64,000 bases of DNA from Streptomyces gossypii (lineage in GTDB: Bacteria > Actinomycetota > Actinomycetes > Streptomycetales > Streptomycetaceae): the NCBI RefSeq assembly GCF_025165795.1, contig NZ_JAJAGO010000015.1, forward strand, positions 1-64,000, read 5' to 3'. Of this stretch, positions 53,338 through 61,921 are shown piece after piece. The notes under the pieces are model-generated. The model did not search any database, was not told the origin of the DNA, and saw only the letters and a program-made list of their open reading frames with translations. A program made the translations under genes and the position numbers. Each line of letters begins with the position of its first letter. Positions within the stretch are counted from its first letter, which is position 1.

Positions 53338-53826
53338 ATGCAGGGTGTGACACTGGGGGCGGCGACGGTACTGACCGGGCTGATGGCCGGGATCTACTTC
53401 GCGTTCTCCGTCGCCGTCATGCCGGGACTGGCAGCGACGAACGACGAGACCTTCGTCAGGTCGATGCAGTCGGTCAACGTGAAGATCCTCAACGGCTGGT
53501 TCATGCTCGCCTTCTTCGGCGCGCTGCTGCTGCCCGCCCTGGCCGGGGTGCTGCTCTTCCGGGACGGCGGGATGCGGGCCGTGGTGGTGTGGGTGGTGGC
53601 GGCGTTCGTGCTGTACGCGGCGACGATCGGCATCACCGCAGGGGTGAACGTGCCGCTGAACGACAAGCTGGCGGCGGCCGGGAGCGCGGCCGGTGACTCC
53701 GGCTTCGCGGCGGCGCGCGAGCAGTTCGAGACGGTGTGGGTGCGCGGGAACGCCGCCCGCGCGCTGCTCGCCACGGCGGCCTGCGGCTGCCTCGTGCGGG
53801 CACTGATCGTGCACGCGAACGGCTGA
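53338..53826 (+). CDS. DUF1772 (anthrone oxygenase-like) membrane protein
   Basis: 162 residues with four membrane helices: VTLGAATVLTGLMAGIYFAFSVAVMPGL, GWFMLAFFGALLLPALAGVLL, VVVWVVAAFVLYAATIGIT and ARALLATAACGCLVRALIV. NVPLNDKL is the family motif between helices three and four. Members are usually uncharacterised; some fungal and actinobacterial relatives oxidise anthrones. The ATG at 53338 starts MQGVTLG. Confidence 0.88.
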   Translation: MQGVTLGAATVLTGLMAGIYFAFSVAVMPGLAATNDETFVRSMQSVNVKILNGWFMLAFFGALLLPALAGVLLFRDGGMRAVVVWVVAAFVLYAATIGITAGVNVPLNDKLAAAGSAAGDSGFAAAREQFETVWVRGNAARALLATAACGCLVRALIVHANG

Positions 53827-53849
53827 CCGGTGGGCGGGCGGCGGGCGGC

Positions 53850-53880
53850 GCGGCGTACGCCCCGCAAGGCCGTACGCCGC
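53850..53880. terminator. Terminator between DUF1772 and dipeptidase genes
   Basis: GCGGCGTACG and CGTACGCCGC form a perfect 10-bp stem around an 11-base loop between the convergent genes. Confidence 0.7.
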
Positions 53881-53889
53881 GCCCCCGCG

Positions 53890-55122
53890 TCAGGCTGCCG
53901 GACCGTCCAGCTGGGCGAGGGTGGCGATCGACGGGCCGCGCCGCCGCTGGAGGTCGGCTGCCACCGACTCGGCGTCCCGCAGCACCCGTACCGCGTTGTG
54001 CCAGGTGAGCTTGGCGAGGTCGGCCTCCGACCAGCGCCGGTCCAGGAGTTCGGCGATCAGGTTCGGGTAACCCGCCACGTCGTCGAGCCCCTGCGGGGTG
54101 AACGGGGTGCCGTCGAAGTCGCCTCCGATGCCGAGGTGGTCGATGCCCGCGGCCTCCCGCATGTGGTCGAGGTGGTCCGCGACGGTGGCGGGAGTCGCGA
54201 CGGGGCGCGGGTGCGCGGCCTCGTACGCCCGCTGGACCTGCGCGCCCCGCTCGGTGCCGTCGAGGGGGTGCAGCCCGTTCGCCCGCATGTTGTCGTCGGC
54301 GGCCACGGTCCAGGCCACCGCCTCGGGCAGCACGAACTTCGGCACGAAGGTGACCATGGCCACGCCGCCGTTGCCCGGCAGCTGCGCCAGGACGTCGTCC
54401 GGGATGTTGCGTGGGTGGTCGCAGACGGCGCGCGCGGAGGAGTGCGAGAAGATCACGGGCGCCTCGGTGACGCGCAACGCGTCCCGCATCGTGGAGGCCG
54501 CGACGTGGGAGAGGTCGACGAGCATCCCGGCGCGGTTCATCTCCCGCACGACCTCCTCACCGAAGCGGGTCAGGCCGTCGTGGCGCGGCTCGTCGGTCGC
54601 GGAGTCGGCCCAGTCGAGGTTGTCGTTGTGGGTGAGGGTCAGATAGCGCACCCCGAGCCGGTACAGGGCACGCAGGGTGGCCAGCGAGTTGTTGATCGAG
54701 TGGCCGCCCTCGGCGCCCATCAGCGAGGCGATGCGCCCCTGGCCGCGCACGGTCTCCATGTCGTCGGCCGTGAAGGCGAGGCCCAGGTCGGCCGGGTAGC
54801 GGGCGGCCAGCTGCCGTACGACGTCGATCTGCTCCAGGGTGGCGCTCACCGCCGCGTCGCCGGTCAGATCCGTGCGGGCGTAGACCGACCAGAACTGCGC
54901 GCCGACGCCGCCCGCCCGCAGCCGGGGCAGGTCGGTGTGCAGGTGGGCCGACTGGTCGGCGGTGAGGTCGCGCTGGTCGAGGTCGTAGGTGACCTGCTCG
55001 CGGAGCGCCCACGGCAGATCGTTGTGGCCGTCCACGACGGGGTGCGCGGCGAGCAGCTCGCGCGCCCGCGCGAGGGAGGGAGAGGGGGAGGCTGCCGCGG
55101 GCTGGGACTGCGCGGCCGTCAC
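53890..55122 (-). CDS. Membrane dipeptidase (peptidase family M19)
   Basis: A 410-residue amidohydrolase of the renal-dipeptidase family. HPVVDGHNDLPWAL holds the first zinc His/Asp pair; SLMGAEGGHSINNSLATLRALYRLGVRYLTLTH the bridging Glu; VDLSHVAASTM and FSHSSARAVCDHPRNIPDD the remaining ligands; HLGIGGDFDGTPFTP the last Asp. It hydrolyses dipeptides; no lipid anchor or signal peptide is present. It overlaps the purE stop by four bases and ends the purK-purE operon. Confidence 0.93.
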   Translation of the reverse strand: MTAAQSQPAAASPSPSLARARELLAAHPVVDGHNDLPWALREQVTYDLDQRDLTADQSAHLHTDLPRLRAGGVGAQFWSVYARTDLTGDAAVSATLEQIDVVRQLAARYPADLGLAFTADDMETVRGQGRIASLMGAEGGHSINNSLATLRALYRLGVRYLTLTHNDNLDWADSATDEPRHDGLTRFGEEVVREMNRAGMLVDLSHVAASTMRDALRVTEAPVIFSHSSARAVCDHPRNIPDDVLAQLPGNGGVAMVTFVPKFVLPEAVAWTVAADDNMRANGLHPLDGTERGAQVQRAYEAAHPRPVATPATVADHLDHMREAAGIDHLGIGGDFDGTPFTPQGLDDVAGYPNLIAELLDRRWSEADLAKLTWHNAVRVLRDAESVAADLQRRRGPSIATLAQLDGPAA

Positions 55123-55658
55123 TGTGCGCCGCCGAAGCCGAAGCCCGCTTCGGACGCCGCGGCCTTGGCGCGTACCCGGCGGCCCTTCTCGGTTGCCTCT
55201 TCGTTCAGCTCCGCCTGGAAGCGCACCATCTCCTCACGGAGCGCCGGGTCGTGCGCGGCGAGCATGCGTACGGCCAGCAGCCCGGCGTTGCGCGCGCCGC
55301 CGACCGAGACCGTGGCGACCGGCACGCCGGCGGGCATCTGCACGATGGAGAGCAGCGAGTCCATGCCGTCCAGGTACTTGAGCGGCACGGGTACGCCGAT
55401 GACCGGCAGCGGGGTGACCGAGGCGAGCATGCCGGGGAGGTGGGCGGCGCCGCCCGCACCCGCGATGATCACTTTCAGTCCGCGCCCGGCGGCGTCCTCG
55501 CCGTAGTTGAGCATCTCGCGCGGCATCCGGTGTGCGGAGACGACGTCCGCCTCGTACCGCACCGCGAACTCGTCGAGTGCCTTGGCGGCGGCCTCCATGA
55601 CGGGCCAGTCCGAGTCCGAGCCCATCACGATGCCGACGGCGGGTGCTGAATCAGTCAC
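55119..55658 (-). CDS. purE: N5-carboxyaminoimidazole ribonucleotide mutase
   Basis: A 179-residue PurE class I. VGIVMGSDSDWPVMEAAAKAL, SAHRMPREMLNYG, VIIAGAGGAAHLPGMLASVTPLPVIGVPV and GGARNAGLLAVRML are the active-site blocks. It rearranges N5-CAIR to CAIR in purine synthesis. The GTG start overlaps the purK stop by four bases. Confidence 0.96.
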   Translation of the reverse strand: MTDSAPAVGIVMGSDSDWPVMEAAAKALDEFAVRYEADVVSAHRMPREMLNYGEDAAGRGLKVIIAGAGGAAHLPGMLASVTPLPVIGVPVPLKYLDGMDSLLSIVQMPAGVPVATVSVGGARNAGLLAVRMLAAHDPALREEMVRFQAELNEEATEKGRRVRAKAAASEAGFGFGGAQ

Positions 55659-56869
55659 TCTTGGATCGTCCCTCGCAGATATCCGGCGGCATGGGCCGCG
55701 CGCTCGCGCACGTCGGCCAGGTCGTCGCCGTAGGTGTTGACATGGCCGACCTTGCGGCCGGGCTTCACGTCCTTTCCGTACATGTGGATCTTGAGTTGCG
55801 GGTCCCGCGCCATGCAGTGCAGATACGCGGTGTACATGTCGGGGTAGTCGCCGCCGAGCACGTTCGCCATCACCGTCCAGCGGGCGCGCGGGCGGGGGTC
55901 GCCGAGCGGCAGATCGAGCACGGCGCGTACGTGGTTGGCGAACTGGGAGGTGACGGCGCCGTCCTGGGTCCAGTGGCCGGAGTTGTGCGGGCGCATCGCC
56001 AGTTCGTTGACGAGTACGCGGCCGTCCGCCGTCTCGAACAGCTCGACCGCGAGATGGCCGATGACGCCCAGCTCCTCGGCGATCCGCAGCGCGAGCTGCT
56101 GTGCCTCGGCGGAGCGTGCGGGGGCCAGTCCGGGGGCGGGGGCGATCACGGTGTCGCAGACGCCGTCGACCTGCACCGACTCGACGACGGGGTACGCCAC
56201 GGCCTGGCCGTGCGGGGAACGGACGACGTTGGCGGCCAGTTCGCGGGTGAAGTCCACCTTCTCCTCGGCGAGGACGGGGACGCCCGCACGGAAGGGGAGG
56301 GCCGCCTCCTCGACGCTGCGGACGATCCACACGCCCTTGCCGTCGTAGCCGCCGCGCACGGTCTTGAGGACGACGGGGAAGGGGAAGGCACCGCCCGGAG
56401 CGCTGTCCGCGCCGCCGGAACCGGCCGTACCTCCCGCGCTTCCCGTGCCTCCCGTGCCTTCGGCGGCGAAGGCGGCGACGTCCGCCGGGTCGCGGACGAG
56501 GCGATGGCGTGGGCACGGGACGCCCATCCCGTCGAGCCGCGCGCGCATCACGCCCTTGTCCTGCGCGTGTTCGAGCGCGTCCGGGCCGGGGCGGACGGGG
56601 ATGCCGTCCGCCTCCAGTGCCCGCAAGTGTCCTGTCGGCACATGCTCGTGATCGAAGGTGATCACGTCGCAGCCGCGCGCGAAGCGCCGCAGGGTGTCCA
56701 GGTCACGGTGGTCACCGACCACGACGTCACTCACGACCTGCGCAGCGGAGTCCTGCGGGGTGTCCGAGAGAAGCTTGAATCTGATGCCGAGGGGGATGCC
56801 CGCCTCGTGGGTCATACGGGCGAGCTGGCCACCGCCGACCATGCCGACTACCGGGAATGTCACGCTCAC
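55655..56869 (-). CDS. purK: N5-carboxyaminoimidazole ribonucleotide synthase
   Basis: A 404-residue ATP-grasp enzyme: FPVVGMVGGGQLARMTHEAGI, then PVVLKTVRGGYDGKGVWIV and NELAMRPHNSGHWTQDGAVTSQFANHVRAVLDLPLG. It carboxylates AIR with ATP and bicarbonate, handing N5-CAIR to PurE. A Gly/Ala/Ser insert (GTGGTGSAGGTAGSGG) near residue 140 is unusual. The GTG at 56869 has no Shine-Dalgarno but lies beside a possible -10, suggesting a leaderless mRNA. Confidence 0.95.
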   Translation of the reverse strand: MSVTFPVVGMVGGGQLARMTHEAGIPLGIRFKLLSDTPQDSAAQVVSDVVVGDHRDLDTLRRFARGCDVITFDHEHVPTGHLRALEADGIPVRPGPDALEHAQDKGVMRARLDGMGVPCPRHRLVRDPADVAAFAAEGTGGTGSAGGTAGSGGADSAPGGAFPFPVVLKTVRGGYDGKGVWIVRSVEEAALPFRAGVPVLAEEKVDFTRELAANVVRSPHGQAVAYPVVESVQVDGVCDTVIAPAPGLAPARSAEAQQLALRIAEELGVIGHLAVELFETADGRVLVNELAMRPHNSGHWTQDGAVTSQFANHVRAVLDLPLGDPRPRARWTVMANVLGGDYPDMYTAYLHCMARDPQLKIHMYGKDVKPGRKVGHVNTYGDDLADVRERAAHAAGYLRGTIQE

Positions 56870-57088
56870 CAGGGTATCCGCACTCCCGGACGGCGCCGAC
56901 GGCACGCAGCCGTCGGCCCGCGGGCCCGTCGGGTGCCGGGGAAACGCCCTGGCACGTTCTGGCCGGAAAATCCGGCCCCGGCACCGGAGCCCGGGACTCC
57001 GGCTGCGTCGGGGGACCTCGGCTGGTTAGCATGAGGACAGCGGGCGCCGCCGACTGATTGCCTAGGGAACGGGGATTGAGCGATCACT

Positions 57089-57733
57089 ATGAGTGAATGG
57101 CGCGGCGTACCTCCCCGCGTCGAACGAATCGTCCGCGAACTCGCCAAGTTCGGCACGGTCGGCGCTTTCGGCTTCCTGGTGAATGTTGCAGTTTTCAACC
57201 TCTGCATTCACACGTTCCATCTGGCGACCGTACGATCCGGTGTGATCGCCACGGTGGTGGCGATCGGCACCAACTACGCCGGGAACCGGTACTGGACGTA
57301 CCGCGACACCGACAAGAGCCGGGTCCAGCGCGAGGTCTCGCTGTTCCTGCTGTTCAGCGGTATCGGCCTGGTCATCGAGAACGGTGTGCTCGCCATCTCG
57401 CACTACGGCCTCGACTACACGACGCCGCTCGCGGACAACATCGCGAAGAACGTCATCGGCCTCGGCATCGGTACGGTCTTCCGCTTCTGGTCGTACCGCA
57501 CTTGGGTCTTCCACAGCGCCGCGGCAGAGGGCGAAGGGGAAGCTGAAGGCGGAGGCGAGCAGAAGCCCGCCGAGGCGGGTGAGTCCCCGGCCTCAGCCGC
57601 CGGAAGCGGAGCTGGAGCCGGAGGTGGAACCGGAACCGGAGGAGGCAGCGGCACGGGAGCCGGAAGCACCGCCGGAGCTGTCGGCCTGCCTGCTCAGGAA
57701 AAGAGCAAAGACCGGCGGGTACTGCTGAAGTAG
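57089..57733 (+). CDS. GtrA-like membrane protein
   Basis: 214 residues with four helices: FGTVGAFGFLVNVAVFNLCI, VIATVVAIGTNYAGNRYWTY, LFLLFSGIGLVIENGVLAI and VIGLGIGTVFRFWSYRTWVF. The first about 150 residues form the GtrA domain implicated in moving undecaprenyl-linked sugars. The last 65 residues are a Gly/Ala/Thr low-complexity tail whose coding region overlaps the sensor kinase gene end for 141 bp. The ATG at 57089 is supported by the conserved start VRELAKFGTVGA. Confidence 0.9.
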   Translation: MSEWRGVPPRVERIVRELAKFGTVGAFGFLVNVAVFNLCIHTFHLATVRSGVIATVVAIGTNYAGNRYWTYRDTDKSRVQREVSLFLLFSGIGLVIENGVLAISHYGLDYTTPLADNIAKNVIGLGIGTVFRFWSYRTWVFHSAAAEGEGEAEGGGEQKPAEAGESPASAAGSGAGAGGGTGTGGGSGTGAGSTAGAVGLPAQEKSKDRRVLLK

Positions 57734-58930
57734 CTCCAGGCGCCCGCCGTCGGCCTCGGCCAGATCCCGGGCCACGGCGAGCCCCAGCCCGGTGGAGTTG
57801 CGCCCGCTGACCGTCCGTTCGAAGACCCGTGAGCCCAGCTCCGGGTCGACGCCCGGCCCCTCGTCCGTCACCTCCGCCACCACCTGGTTCCCGGTGACGC
57901 GGGTGCGGATGGCGACGGTGCCGCCCCCGTGCATCAGCGCGTTCTCGATGAGTGTGGCCAGCACCTGGGCGACCGCACCCGGAGTGCCGACGGCGCGCAG
58001 CCCGGTCTTGCCGGAGCGTACGATCGCTCGGCCCTCGCCCCGGTAGGCGGGCTTCCACTCCTCCATCTGCTGCTTGACCACGTCGTCCAGGTCGAAGTCG
58101 ACCGCCGAGCCTGAGCGCGGGTCCCGCGAGTTGGTCAGCAGCCGCTGCACGACGTCCGTCAGCCGCTCCACCTGCGCGAGCGCGATGGTGGCCTCCTCCT
58201 TGACGGTGGCCCGGTCCGCCGGGTCCTCGGTGTCGGCGGTGGCGATGATCTCCTCAAGGCGCATCGACAGCGCGGTCAGCGGGGTGCGCAGCTGATGCGA
58301 GGCGTCCGCCGCCAGCCGCCGTTCCGCCGTGAGCATGCGGCCGATCCGGTCGGCGCTGGCGTCCAGCACATCCGCGACCCGGTCCAGCTCCGGCACGCCG
58401 TAGCGCCGGTGGCGGGGGCGCGGGTCGCCGGAGCCGAGGCGTTCGGCGGTCTCCGCGAGGTCGGTGAGCGGCGCGGCCACGCGGTGCGCCTGCCGTACGG
58501 CGAGGATCGCGGCGGCGACGATGGCCAGCAGGGCGACGGCGAAGATGATCAGCAGCGAGCGGCCCACCTCGGCCCGCACGGTTCCCTCCGACTCGCGGAC
58601 GGTGACGGTCTCGCCGTGGCCGCCGGTCTGCTCGGCGGTGATGGCGTCCGCACCGGGGTCCTCGCCGAACTCGATGGGCGAGCGGCCCGGCACTTCGATC
58701 CGGATGTAGCGGTCGTCGCCGACCGTGGTGCGCATGCTCTCCGCGGTCACCCGCTCACCGGCGACCATGCGGCTCTCGACCACGGAGACCAGGCGTGCCG
58801 CCTCGGAGCGCACGCTCTCCCGGGCGCTCTCCTCGATGGTCCGGCTCTCGACGATCACCAGCGAGACCCCGAAGACGGCGATCACCACGAGCACGACGGC
58901 CAGTGTGGACTGGATCAGACGACGGCGCAT
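57593..58930 (-). CDS. Two-component sensor histidine kinase
   Basis: 445 residues. Helix 1 is STLAVVLVVIAVFGVSLVIV, then an extracytoplasmic sensor of about 130 residues. Helix 2 is LLIIFAVALLAIVAAAILAV, followed by a HAMP segment. The HisKA box is AADASHQLRTPLTALSMRLEE with the phospho-His. HATPase motifs are LIENALMHGGG and DEGPGVDPELGSRVF, then STGLGLAVARDLAEADGG. The C-terminal Ser/Gly tail of about 40 residues overlaps the convergent GtrA gene. The response regulator lies 64 bp upstream. Confidence 0.93.
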   Translation of the reverse strand: MRRRLIQSTLAVVLVVIAVFGVSLVIVESRTIEESARESVRSEAARLVSVVESRMVAGERVTAESMRTTVGDDRYIRIEVPGRSPIEFGEDPGADAITAEQTGGHGETVTVRESEGTVRAEVGRSLLIIFAVALLAIVAAAILAVRQAHRVAAPLTDLAETAERLGSGDPRPRHRRYGVPELDRVADVLDASADRIGRMLTAERRLAADASHQLRTPLTALSMRLEEIIATADTEDPADRATVKEEATIALAQVERLTDVVQRLLTNSRDPRSGSAVDFDLDDVVKQQMEEWKPAYRGEGRAIVRSGKTGLRAVGTPGAVAQVLATLIENALMHGGGTVAIRTRVTGNQVVAEVTDEGPGVDPELGSRVFERTVSGRNSTGLGLAVARDLAEADGGRLELLQQYPPVFALFLSRQADSSGGASGSRAAASSGSGSTSGSSSASGG

Positions 58931-58994
58931 ACGGGGCGGTACCTAGGGTCTGGGGGTCTCGGGATTCTCGGGCCGGGTGGTGCGGTGTCAGTCA

Positions 58995-59675
58995 CTAGCT
59001 CTTCTCGAAGCGGAAGCCGACGCCGCGCACGGTGGCGATGTAGCGCGGATTCGCGGCGTCGTCGCCGAGTTTCTTGCGCAGCCACGAGATGTGCATGTCG
59101 AGGGTCTTCGTCGAGGACCACCAGGTGGTGTCCCAGACCTCGCGCATCAGCTGGTCGCGGGTGACGACCCGGCCCGCGTCCCGTACGAGGACGCGCAGCA
59201 GGTCGAACTCCTTGGCGGTGAGGTGGAGCTCCTCCTCGCCCATCCAGGCCCGGTGGGACTCGGCGTCGATCCGCACGCCGTGCGTGGCGGGCGGCTGCGC
59301 GGCCTCCGCCACCGCTCCGCGCCGCAGCAGGGCGCGGACCCGGGCGAGCAGCTCGGCCAGCCGGAAGGGTTTGGTCACGTAGTCGTCTGCGCCGGCGTCC
59401 AGCCCGACGACGGTGTCCACCTCGTCCGCGCGGGCGGTCAGGACCAGCACCGGGAAGGTGTGCCCGTCGTTGCGCAGACGCCGGCAGACCTCCAGCCCGT
59501 CCATACCGGGCAGGCCGAGGTCCAGCACGACCAGGTCGACGCCGACCCGCAGCCCGGCGTCGAGCGCGGTGGGACCATCCTCCCGGACCTCCACCTCGTA
59601 ACCCTCGCGGCGAAGGGCACGGGCCAGGGGTTCGGAAATCGACGCGTCATCCTCGGCGAGCAGTACACGGGTCAT
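58995..59675 (-). CDS. OmpR/PhoB-family response regulator
   Basis: 226 residues. The receiver domain has RVLLAEDDASISEPLARALRREGY, the phospho-Asp in VDLVVLDLGLPGMDGLEV and Lys in YVTKPFRLAELLARV. The winged-helix effector domain has LTAKEFDLLRVLVRDAGRVVTRDQLMREVW and TLDMHISWLRKKLGDD. The ATG at 59675 begins MTRVLLAEDD. It forms a pair with the downstream sensor kinase; the signal is unknown. Confidence 0.94.
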   Translation of the reverse strand: MTRVLLAEDDASISEPLARALRREGYEVEVREDGPTALDAGLRVGVDLVVLDLGLPGMDGLEVCRRLRNDGHTFPVLVLTARADEVDTVVGLDAGADDYVTKPFRLAELLARVRALLRRGAVAEAAQPPATHGVRIDAESHRAWMGEEELHLTAKEFDLLRVLVRDAGRVVTRDQLMREVWDTTWWSSTKTLDMHISWLRKKLGDDAANPRYIATVRGVGFRFEKS

Positions 59676-60188
59676 GGCCTGATGGTAGTCCTCGCACCAC
59701 AGCGCGTGGATGGTCCCCGCCCCTACCCCGCCCTGCCCGGGCCCGCCGGAGCCCGGCACCGCGGCCGGTCCGGTGCGGAGCGCCAACTGCCGCCGCCGGC
59801 ACGGTGGACGGGCAGTGGAGCGGGGGCAGATACGTGCTCCGTGAATCAGTGTCGAAATGAACACGTCACCTTGGAAAGCACGAAAAGAGTTCCCTGGTTC
59901 CTGTGATATGCGTCGCATCCCCTTCCAATTCCTGGGACCTGCTGACGTAAGGTGGTGGCGCTTCTGCATTGAACGTCAAGGACCCTTGGCCGCTGCACCA
60001 CGCCGGGGGTTTTTTTCTGCGCGGGTCCGTCGCTTTTACACGGATTCGCCCCGCGGGTCCCCGCACCTGCGGCTCTCCGCCCGCCGCGAACCCAGCTCGG
60101 CGGACCACCCGCATCCGCATCGTCCCCCACCGGGCGCGTGGCCGGCTCATGTCACACGCGCGTCCCGAGCGAACAAGGAGCCAGCACC
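59676..60188. other. Intergenic region between the response regulator and the peptide transporter
   Basis: About 510 bp without a gene. It is GC-rich near 59720-59830 and AT-richer at 59850-60020, with a run of seven T at 60010-60016. No clear -10/-35 pair was found for either flanking gene. Confidence 0.45.
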
Positions 60189-61685
60189 ATGGCGTCCAGT
60201 CTGACGAAGACTCCGGCCGGGGATCCCGGCACGGCGGCCTTCTTCGGCCACCCCCGCGGTCTCGCCACTCTCTTCATGACGGAGATGTGGGAACGCTTCA
60301 GCTTCTACGGCATGCGCGCGCTGCTCGTCCTCTACCTGACGGCCCAGGTGGCGGACGGCGGACTGGCGATGAAGGCGGTAACGGCGACCGCCCTCTACTC
60401 CGTCTACAACGCCACGGTGTACCTGCTGGCACTCCCCGGCGGCTGGTTCGGCGACCGCGTGTGGGGCCCCCGCAAGACAGTCGCCATCGCCGGTGGCGTG
60501 ATCATGGCAGGGCACTTCCTGCTCGCCGTGCCGGTGGAGGCGTCGTTCTTCGTCGGCCTTGTCTTCATCGCGGTCGGCTCCGGCCTGCTGAAGGCGAACA
60601 TCTCCACGATGGTCGGCCACCTCTACGACGGACCACAGGATCCGCGCCGGGACGGCGGCTTCACGATCTTCTACATGGGCATCAACATCGGTGCCTTCCT
60701 CGCCCCGCTGACCATCGGCACCGTCGGCCAGGAGGTCAACTGGCACCTCGGCTTCGCCATGGCCGGTGTCGGCATGGGGCTGGGCCTGCTCCAGTTCCTG
60801 ATCGGCACCAGGCACCTGAGCGCGAAGAGCAGCATGGTGCCCTCACCGCTCTCGGCCGAGGAGCGCACCGCCGCCGCACGGAAGGTCGTCATCGGCGTCG
60901 CCGCCGCTGCCCTCTTCTACGGCACGCTCACACTGACCAGCATCTTCACCATCGACTGGGTGCTGTGGCCGCTCTCCATCGCGGGCATCGTGCTGCCGGG
61001 CCTCTACTTCGCGCGCATCCGCCGCGACAAGGAGGTCACGCCGGACGAGCAGAAGAAGATGAGCGGCTACATCTGGTTCTTCATCGCCGCCGCGATCTTC
61101 TGGATGATCTTCGACCAGTCCGGCTCCACGATGACCGTCTTCGCGGCGGACAGCACCAGCTCCACGCTGTTCGGACTGAACTTCCCCGAGAGCTGGTTCC
61201 AGTCGCTGAACCCGCTGTACGTGATGGCCTTCGCGCCGGTCATCGCCGCGATCTGGCTGAAGCTGGGCCGCCGCAACCCGTCCACCACGGTCAAGTTCGC
61301 CATGGGCCTGGTCGGAATCGGCACCTCCTTCGCCGTGATGATGCTGGCCATGGCCGCCGCCTCGGGCGGCGAGCGGGTCACGCCGCTCTGGCTCGCCACG
61401 GTCTACCTCATCCAGACGATCGCGGAGCTGTGCCTCTCCCCCGTCGGCCTCTCCGTCTCCACCAAGCTGGCCCCGGAGAAGTACGCGGGCCAGGTCATGG
61501 GCCTGTGGTTCCTCGCGGTCACGGCGGGAAACTGCGTGGCTGCCATCACCCAGCTGGTGGTCGGGGACGAGGTGGTCGGCTCCACTGCCTACTTCGGCAC
61601 CCAGGGCGCACTGGCGGTGATCGCGGGTATCGCGTTCCTGGTCTACCGGCGGAAGGTCATCCGGCTGATGGGCGACGTGCACTGA
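60189..61685 (+). CDS. POT/PTR2 family proton-coupled peptide transporter
   Basis: 498 residues with about 14 helices of the MFS fold. The PTR2 motifs are complete: TEMWERFSFYGMRALLVLYL in helix 1, GGWFGDRVWGPRKTVAIAG, KANISTMVGHLYD, FTIFYMGINIGAFLAPL and the late FDQSGSTMTVFA. It takes up di- and tripeptides with protons. The ATG at 60189 follows AAGGAG. A GC-rich hairpin follows the stop. Confidence 0.94.
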   Translation: MASSLTKTPAGDPGTAAFFGHPRGLATLFMTEMWERFSFYGMRALLVLYLTAQVADGGLAMKAVTATALYSVYNATVYLLALPGGWFGDRVWGPRKTVAIAGGVIMAGHFLLAVPVEASFFVGLVFIAVGSGLLKANISTMVGHLYDGPQDPRRDGGFTIFYMGINIGAFLAPLTIGTVGQEVNWHLGFAMAGVGMGLGLLQFLIGTRHLSAKSSMVPSPLSAEERTAAARKVVIGVAAAALFYGTLTLTSIFTIDWVLWPLSIAGIVLPGLYFARIRRDKEVTPDEQKKMSGYIWFFIAAAIFWMIFDQSGSTMTVFAADSTSSTLFGLNFPESWFQSLNPLYVMAFAPVIAAIWLKLGRRNPSTTVKFAMGLVGIGTSFAVMMLAMAAASGGERVTPLWLATVYLIQTIAELCLSPVGLSVSTKLAPEKYAGQVMGLWFLAVTAGNCVAAITQLVVGDEVVGSTAYFGTQGALAVIAGIAFLVYRRKVIRLMGDVH

Positions 61686-61691
61686 CCTGAG

Positions 61692-61747
61692 GGCGCGGGG
61701 CGGGGGCACGGGGAGTTTTCTTCTGCTGCGCCCCCGCGCCCCCGCGC
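61692..61747 (+). terminator. Probable terminator of the peptide transporter
   Basis: A G-rich arm (GGCGCGGGGCGGGGGC) and a C-rich arm (GCCCCCGCGCCCCCGCGC) can pair with a few bulges around an AT-richer loop, starting seven bases after the stop. Confidence 0.5.
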
Positions 61748-61854
61748 TTGCGTGCGCGCAGCAGCCGCCGTGCCCCCCGTACGGGCGTACGCAGGGGCGC
61801 GCAGCGTGCGGCGGGCCCGGCCTCCGGTGACGATATGGCCGTGCGCACCCTCAG

Positions 61855-61903
61855 GAGCTGTTGTCCTACCCCTCGGGCCCGGAGGGGGGTAGGACAACAG
61901 CTC
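61855..61903. repeat. Perfect 18-bp inverted repeat before the hydrolase gene
   Basis: GAGCTGTTGTCCTACCCC (855-872) and its exact inverse (886-903) enclose a 13-base loop. It lies 19 bp before the preferred GTG start of the hydrolase. If translation began upstream it would be read as RSCCPTPRARRGVGQQLF, which is not protein-like. Confidence 0.85.
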
Positions 61904-61921
61904 TTCAGGAACATCACCGCG

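Noticed and set aside
60000..60016. Factor-independent terminator with a T run upstream of the peptide transporter
   Set aside because: The seven T residues are not preceded by a stable hairpin.
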